From assembly GCA_024226735.1 (NCBI GenBank), contig JAAELL010000088.1, forward strand, positions 1-42,960: a stretch of DNA of 42,960 nucleotides, in the 5' to 3' direction. Position numbers and translations under genes: made by a program. This document shows positions 39,711-42,960 of this stretch, in pieces (within the stretch, counting starts at the first letter, position 1; every line of letters begins with the position of its first letter). The stretch is from a bacterium. GTDB taxonomy: Bacteria > Planctomycetota > UBA1135 > GCA-002686595. A model generated the notes under the pieces. The model made no database searches. It was not told where the DNA came from and was given only the letters and a program-made list of their open reading frames with translations.

Positions 39711-41075
39711 ATGTCCTCCACTCAACTCCAGCTGCCCCGCGTCGCGATCGTCGGACGCCCGAACGTCGGCAAGTCGACGCTACTCAACCGTATGTGTGGC
39801 AGTCGCATTGCGATCGTCGAGCCGACGGCCGGCGTGACGCGTGACCGGATCGCCGTGCCCGCTCGGCTCTCTACGCCGGATGGCAACCGCTGGGTCGAGG
39901 TGATCGACACGGGAGGGGTGGGGATCGTCGACCGCGACGATCTCGGTCCGCACGTCGAGGGGCAGGTGGATGCCGCGCTCGAGAGCGCCGACCTCGTCCT
40001 GTTCGTCGTCGACGTGCGCGACGGCGCGACGCCGCTCGACAAGGATGTCGCCAAGCTCCTGCGCGGCTCGAATCTGCCGGTGTTGCTCGTCGTCAACAAG
40101 ACCGAGGGGCAGGCGCTGGAGTGGGACGTCGACGCGTTCCTCTCGCTCGGGATCGGCGAGGGGCCGTTCGCGATCAGCGCGCAGAACGGCGGCGGACTGT
40201 CCGTGCTCTACGAGCGCATCGCCGACCTCTTGCCCGGCGCGCCGTCCGAGCGCCCCGATTGCAACTCGGTCATGAAGATGGCCGTGATGGGGCGCCGCAA
40301 CGCTGGCAAGTCGACGTTGATCAACGAGCTCGCGCGCGAGGAGCGCATGATCGTCTCCGAGGTGCCCGGCACGACGCGCGACTCGGTCGACGTCATCTTC
40401 GAGCGCGACGGCAAGACGTTCATCGCGATCGACACCGCCGGCGTGCGCAAGAAGAGCCGGCTGGCGGATGCGATCGAGTTCTTCGGCGAGGCGCGCAGCC
40501 GCAAGGCGATCCGGCGCGCGGACGTCGTCGTGCTTTTGTTCGACGTCACGCAGCGCATCTCGGCGATCGAGAAGTCGCTCGCGCGCTACGCGGTCGATCA
40601 CCACAAGCCCGTTGTCCTGGCCGCCAACAAGTGGGACCTGGTCGACGACCTGACGCCGGACGACTTCCGCAAGTACATCGAGCAGGAGCTGCCAGGGCTC
40701 GTCTACGCACCGATCAGCTTCCTCTCCGCCAAGGAGGGCAGCAACGTCGACGAGACGGTCGCCCTCGCCGAGGAGCTCTTCGAGCAGGCCCACCAGCGCG
40801 TCTCGACTGGCGAGCTCAACCGCGTGCTCGAGAACGCGCTCGAGTCGCGCAGTCCTGGCTCGAGCGGCTACCGCGTGCGCCTGCGCTACGCGACCCAGGC
40901 CGAGGTCGCACCGCCGACGTTCGTCCTGTTCGTCAACGACAAGAAGTTGATCGGCAAGGACTATCTGCGCTACCTGAACAACCGCCTACGTGAGGAGCTG
41001 CCCTTCAAGGAGGTCCCGCTCCGCATCGTGCTCCGCGACCAGAACACCCTCAAGGAGGGAGAGGCCCCCTTATGA
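39711..41075 (+). CDS. der: Ribosome-biogenesis GTPase Der (EngA)
   Basis: A 454-residue double-GTPase needed for assembly of the 50S subunit. GTPase domain 1: GRPNVGKST (P-loop), DTGGVG (G3), NKTE (G4). Domain 2 (~185-350): GRRNAGKST, DTAGVRKKSRL, NKWD. The C-terminal KH-like domain is complete (RVRLRYATQAEVAPPTFVLF, KEVPLRIVLRDQ). The first G4 motif has Glu where NKxD is normal. The start at 39711 sits 5 bases after the QueE stop. Its stop overlaps the next start in TATGAT, so the following lipoprotein is translationally coupled. Confidence 0.95.
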   Translation: MSSTQLQLPRVAIVGRPNVGKSTLLNRMCGSRIAIVEPTAGVTRDRIAVPARLSTPDGNRWVEVIDTGGVGIVDRDDLGPHVEGQVDAALESADLVLFVVDVRDGATPLDKDVAKLLRGSNLPVLLVVNKTEGQALEWDVDAFLSLGIGEGPFAISAQNGGGLSVLYERIADLLPGAPSERPDCNSVMKMAVMGRRNAGKSTLINELAREERMIVSEVPGTTRDSVDVIFERDGKTFIAIDTAGVRKKSRLADAIEFFGEARSRKAIRRADVVVLLFDVTQRISAIEKSLARYAVDHHKPVVLAANKWDLVDDLTPDDFRKYIEQELPGLVYAPISFLSAKEGSNVDETVALAEELFEQAHQRVSTGELNRVLENALESRSPGSSGYRVRLRYATQAEVAPPTFVLFVNDKKLIGKDYLRYLNNRLREELPFKEVPLRIVLRDQNTLKEGEAPL

Positions 41076-41551
41076 TCATTCGGTACGCGATCTCCGTCCT
41101 CGCCAGCGCCTTCCTCGCGTGCGCCTGCTCGAGCCTCACTCCCATCGATCCCGAGTGGGTCGACGGCCAGGTTCAGACGCGGAGCGAGAAGGTGCTCTAC
41201 GACGCGATCCTGATCTCGCTGCGCAAGGCCGACTATCCGGTCGGCATGGGCGCCGACTCGGGTGCGCGCAAGGTCGTGTCGGGCTGGTTGAACTCCGCCT
41301 CGCCCTTCAAGGGCAAGGGCTACCGCCAGAAGGCGACGGTGACCTACGAGCCGGTCGGAGCCGACCGCTTCCAGGTCAACGTGCGCGTCGAGCGAGAGAT
41401 CAACGACAGCTTCCGCCCACTCGACCCCAGCATGGCCGACTTCAAGCCCGCGCCGGACGACACCGCCCACGCGCGCGTCGTGCTGCAGTTCATCGTCTCG
41501 AACGTGGGGGCGCCGCCGATGGAGATCGGCGACCCGAACCGGCCGCGCTAG
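41072..41551 (+). CDS. Small lipoprotein coupled to Der
   Basis: A 159-residue probable lipoprotein: MIIRYAISVLASAFLACACS, with Cys residues at the cleavage region (LACAC) as in a lipobox. The mature part contains EKVLYDAILISLRKADYPVG, KVVSGWLNSASPFKGKGYRQ, ATVTYEPVGADRFQVNVRVE and RVVLQFIVSN, an alpha-beta fold similar in outline to small outer-membrane-associated lipoproteins, but no family is recognised. It starts at the ATG overlapping the der stop (4 bases), so it is coexpressed with a ribosome-assembly GTPase; a functional link is unclear. Confidence 0.8.
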   Translation: MIIRYAISVLASAFLACACSSLTPIDPEWVDGQVQTRSEKVLYDAILISLRKADYPVGMGADSGARKVVSGWLNSASPFKGKGYRQKATVTYEPVGADRFQVNVRVEREINDSFRPLDPSMADFKPAPDDTAHARVVLQFIVSNVGAPPMEIGDPNRPR

Positions 41552-41564
41552 CGACAAAAGGGTG

Positions 41565-41570
41565 TACGGT
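41565..41570 (+). promoter_or_regulatory. Putative -10 box TACGGT
   Basis: GTGTACGGT lies 40 bases before the ATG at 41611; an AAAGGAG ribosome site lies at 41597-41603. Confidence 0.35.
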
Positions 41571-41610
41571 GGTCCGAAGCCCCGCGCGGACCTACGAAAG
41601 GAGACTTCCT

Positions 41611-42561
41611 ATGCGTGCCCTTCCGCTACTCACTGCAATCGCACTCGTCAGCACCGTCGCTCAGGCGCAGGTCGCTTCGACGCCGCCGTTTGCCGGCGGC
41701 CACGTCGAGAGCTTCGAGCCACCGCTCGAGGCGACCGCCGTCGCGTGCACGAGCGTGCCGGCTTTCCAGAACACCGCGGAGCTCTGCACGCCGTTCGCGA
41801 GCAGCCTCTCCGTGGTCCCGAGCGGCCCCGTCGAGGGCGGGACGCTCTTCCCGCGGACCGGTGCGAACCTCTTGAGCGTCTTCGACGGCTTCGTGTCGGG
41901 GACCGCCGAGATCACCTTCGAGGTGCCCGCGCGCCGCTTCGGGGGCTGGTTCGCGGTGGAGTCGACACAGCAAGCGCTGTGGATCGAGCTCTTCGACACC
42001 GCCGACAACCTCCTGGGCTTCGAGCAGCTCGACGTCAGTGCCACGGGCGCGTGGCGTTGGAACGGCTGGGAGCTCACCGGCACACCCGCCGCGCGTGTGC
42101 GGTTCTCGCCCAACGTCAACGGCCTCTTCTTCTTCGAGGACCTGCAGCTCGATGCGGACGGCGCGCCGGGTCTGGTGTACTGCCGCGCCGACGCGAACTC
42201 CTCGGGCGCGAATGCGCGTATCTTCACGACCGGTACGGCGAGCGTCGCCGCGAACGACCTCGTTCTGCACGCGGCGTACGTCCCGCTCGCCGAGGCCGGG
42301 ATCTACATCTACGGTCCGAACGCTGTGCAACAGCCCGTCGCCGTCGGCTTCCTGTGCGTCGGCGCGCCCGCGCGCCTTCCGATCGAGCTCGCCCAGGGGC
42401 ACCGGTTGAGCCACGCGCTCGACCTTTCGGCTCCGCCGAGCCCGGCGTACCAGATCACTCCCGGCTCGACCTGGTTCTTCCAGGCGTGGTTCCGCGACAC
42501 GGTCGCGGGGCCGCCGTCGTTCAATTGGAGCGACGGGCTCGCGGTGACGTTCGTGCCTTAG
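41611..42561 (+). CDS. Secreted protein with shared CTD
   Basis: A 316-residue exported protein. The ATG at 41611 has a strong AAAGGAG site and opens the signal peptide MRALPLLTAIALVSTVAQAQ. Residues ~25-185 form a beta-sandwich-like domain (HVESFEPPLEATAV, LLSVFDGFVSGTAEITFEVP, RRFGGWFAVESTQQALWIEL, RVRFSPNVNGLFFFEDLQLD), reminiscent of carbohydrate- or lectin-type jelly rolls seen at the end of secreted planctomycete proteins. Residues ~188-316 (42175-42561) are the shared CTD: VYCRADANSSGANAR, VGFLCVGAPARLP, WFFQAWFRDTV, SDGLAVTFVP. The precise function is unknown. Confidence 0.88.
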   Translation: MRALPLLTAIALVSTVAQAQVASTPPFAGGHVESFEPPLEATAVACTSVPAFQNTAELCTPFASSLSVVPSGPVEGGTLFPRTGANLLSVFDGFVSGTAEITFEVPARRFGGWFAVESTQQALWIELFDTADNLLGFEQLDVSATGAWRWNGWELTGTPAARVRFSPNVNGLFFFEDLQLDADGAPGLVYCRADANSSGANARIFTTGTASVAANDLVLHAAYVPLAEAGIYIYGPNAVQQPVAVGFLCVGAPARLPIELAQGHRLSHALDLSAPPSPAYQITPGSTWFFQAWFRDTVAGPPSFNWSDGLAVTFVP

Positions 42562-42564
42562 GGC

Positions 42565-42604
42565 GTTCTTGCTCGAGTCCGGAGGTCGAGGCCTCGTTCA
42601 CGAA
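42565..42604. repeat. Direct repeat copy 1
   Basis: A 40-base sequence beginning GTTCTTGCTCGAGTCCGGAG that recurs at 42920-42959 with 35 of 40 matches. It starts 3 bases after the preceding stop codon. Confidence 0.8.
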
Positions 42605-42616
42605 GCTCGACCTCCG
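42580..42616 (+). terminator. Hairpin after the CTD protein gene
   Basis: CGGAGGTCGAG - 15 bases - CTCGACCTCCG, perfect 11-bp stem starting 18 bases after the stop. No T-run, so a stabilising 3' stem is as likely as a terminator. Confidence 0.5.
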
Positions 42617-42621
42617 AATCG

Positions 42622-42762
42622 GACGGGGCGGCGAGGAGTGCGGGGGCGGATTCGCCGTCCCTCTGGTTCTGGTGTGCGAGGCGAACTGCGGGGACGGCGC
42701 GGCGAGGAATGGGGGGCGGATTCGTTGTCTCTCCGGTTCTCGTGCGCGAGGCGAATTGTGGC
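42622..42762. repeat. About 70-bp tandem duplication
   Basis: Units 42622-42691 and 42693-42762 match closely: GACGG, GCGAGGA, GGGCGGATTCG, GGTTCT, GCGAGGCGAA in the same order. No coding sequence is evident across 42562-42960; frames on the minus strand are Arg/Pro/Ser-rich noise. Confidence 0.7.
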
Positions 42763-42819
42763 ACTGATCGTGGCCATCGTTCGGCGAGGCGCGCGATGCC
42801 CCACACCAGACTCCGCGCG

Positions 42820-42912
42820 CCCGTCCCGTTGCGTTGCCCGTCACCGTCAGCGTCGCCCGCTCGCCCTCCGGGCGGGCGACGGTGTCGGTGGCGGGCAACG
42901 CAACGGGACGGG
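42820..42912. repeat. Large inverted repeat, 44-base arms
   Basis: Arms 42820-42863 and 42869-42912 are reverse complements with about 4 mismatches and a 5-base loop. The outer part (CCCGTCCCGTTGCGTTGCCC) is perfect. It could form a very stable cruciform or RNA hairpin. Confidence 0.8.
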
Positions 42913-42919
42913 CCCCGTA

Positions 42920-42959
42920 GTTCTTGCTCGGATCCGGAGGCCGAAGCCCCGTTCACGAA
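42920..42959. repeat. Direct repeat copy 2 at window edge
   Basis: Second copy of the 40-base repeat of 42565-42604, offset 355 bases; it may continue a longer intergenic array beyond the window. Confidence 0.75.
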
Positions 42960-42960
42960 A

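Noticed and set aside
1..42960. tRNA, rRNA, CRISPR, transposase, integrase, phage genes
   Set aside because: None recognised on either strand while reading; small RNAs cannot be excluded without covariance-model searches.

Overview
The window looks like a chromosomal stretch of a planctomycete. The DNA is uniformly GC-rich (roughly two thirds GC by eye). It carries the Planctomycetes/Verrucomicrobia/Chlamydiae 'small basic protein' (38524-38766) and many families that planctomycetes favour: DUF1553/DUF1501 remnants, a formylglycine sulfatase, DUF1570-type peptidases, FG-GAP and PKD giants, and an ECF sigma factor with a long extracytoplasmic tail. Several secreted proteins share one C-terminal domain that I know only as an uncharacterised planctomycete feature, so a Poly30/Saltatorellus/Engelhardtia-like lineage is my guess (inference).

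Layout. 1-3.5 kb: an unknown acidic protein, a small membrane protein and a secreted 14-blade FG-GAP protein. 3.5-4.5 kb: a SRPBCC/ArsR pair with a perfect palindromic operator. 4.5-5.5 kb: mutually truncated DUF1553/DUF1501 and FG-GAP fragments. 5.5-12 kb: an arylsulfotransferase-like protein, a Gly-rich secreted protein, a gene fragment, a lipoprotein and a secreted propeller-like protein. 12-18.3 kb: a propeller sensor histidine kinase whose 3' end overlaps a membrane-tethered ECF sigma factor, then a small secreted protein. 18.3-27.1 kb: a palindromic element, a small membrane protein and a 2654-residue protein with 21 PKD repeats. 27.1-31.4 kb (mostly minus strand): decayed leader and secreted fragments, a frameshifted SGNH hydrolase, a secreted CTD protein, a sulfatase, a DUF5989 microprotein and an SGNH stub. 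31.4-37.4 kb: a second arylsulfotransferase-like protein, a LamG fragment, and an active plus a degenerate DUF1570-like peptidase. 37.6-41.6 kb: conserved housekeeping genes (SPOR-like protein, small basic protein, QueE, Der, lipoprotein). 41.6 kb to the end: another CTD protein and a repeat-rich intergenic block that runs off the window.

Most of the accessory genes encode exported proteins. Six of them end in the same roughly 130-residue two-cysteine domain (CTD). Many also share a TA[GC]NNT box about 30-46 bases before the start codon, which suggests a co-expressed envelope or secreted protein set. The sensor kinase and the membrane-tethered sigma factor are plausible signalling partners for this envelope, but nothing in the sequence proves it. 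Gene remnants are frequent, nearly always exported proteins, and they abut the ends of intact genes, so this is an actively eroding and shuffling accessory region beside a stable core block. I saw no tRNA, rRNA, CRISPR array, transposase, integrase or replication origin.
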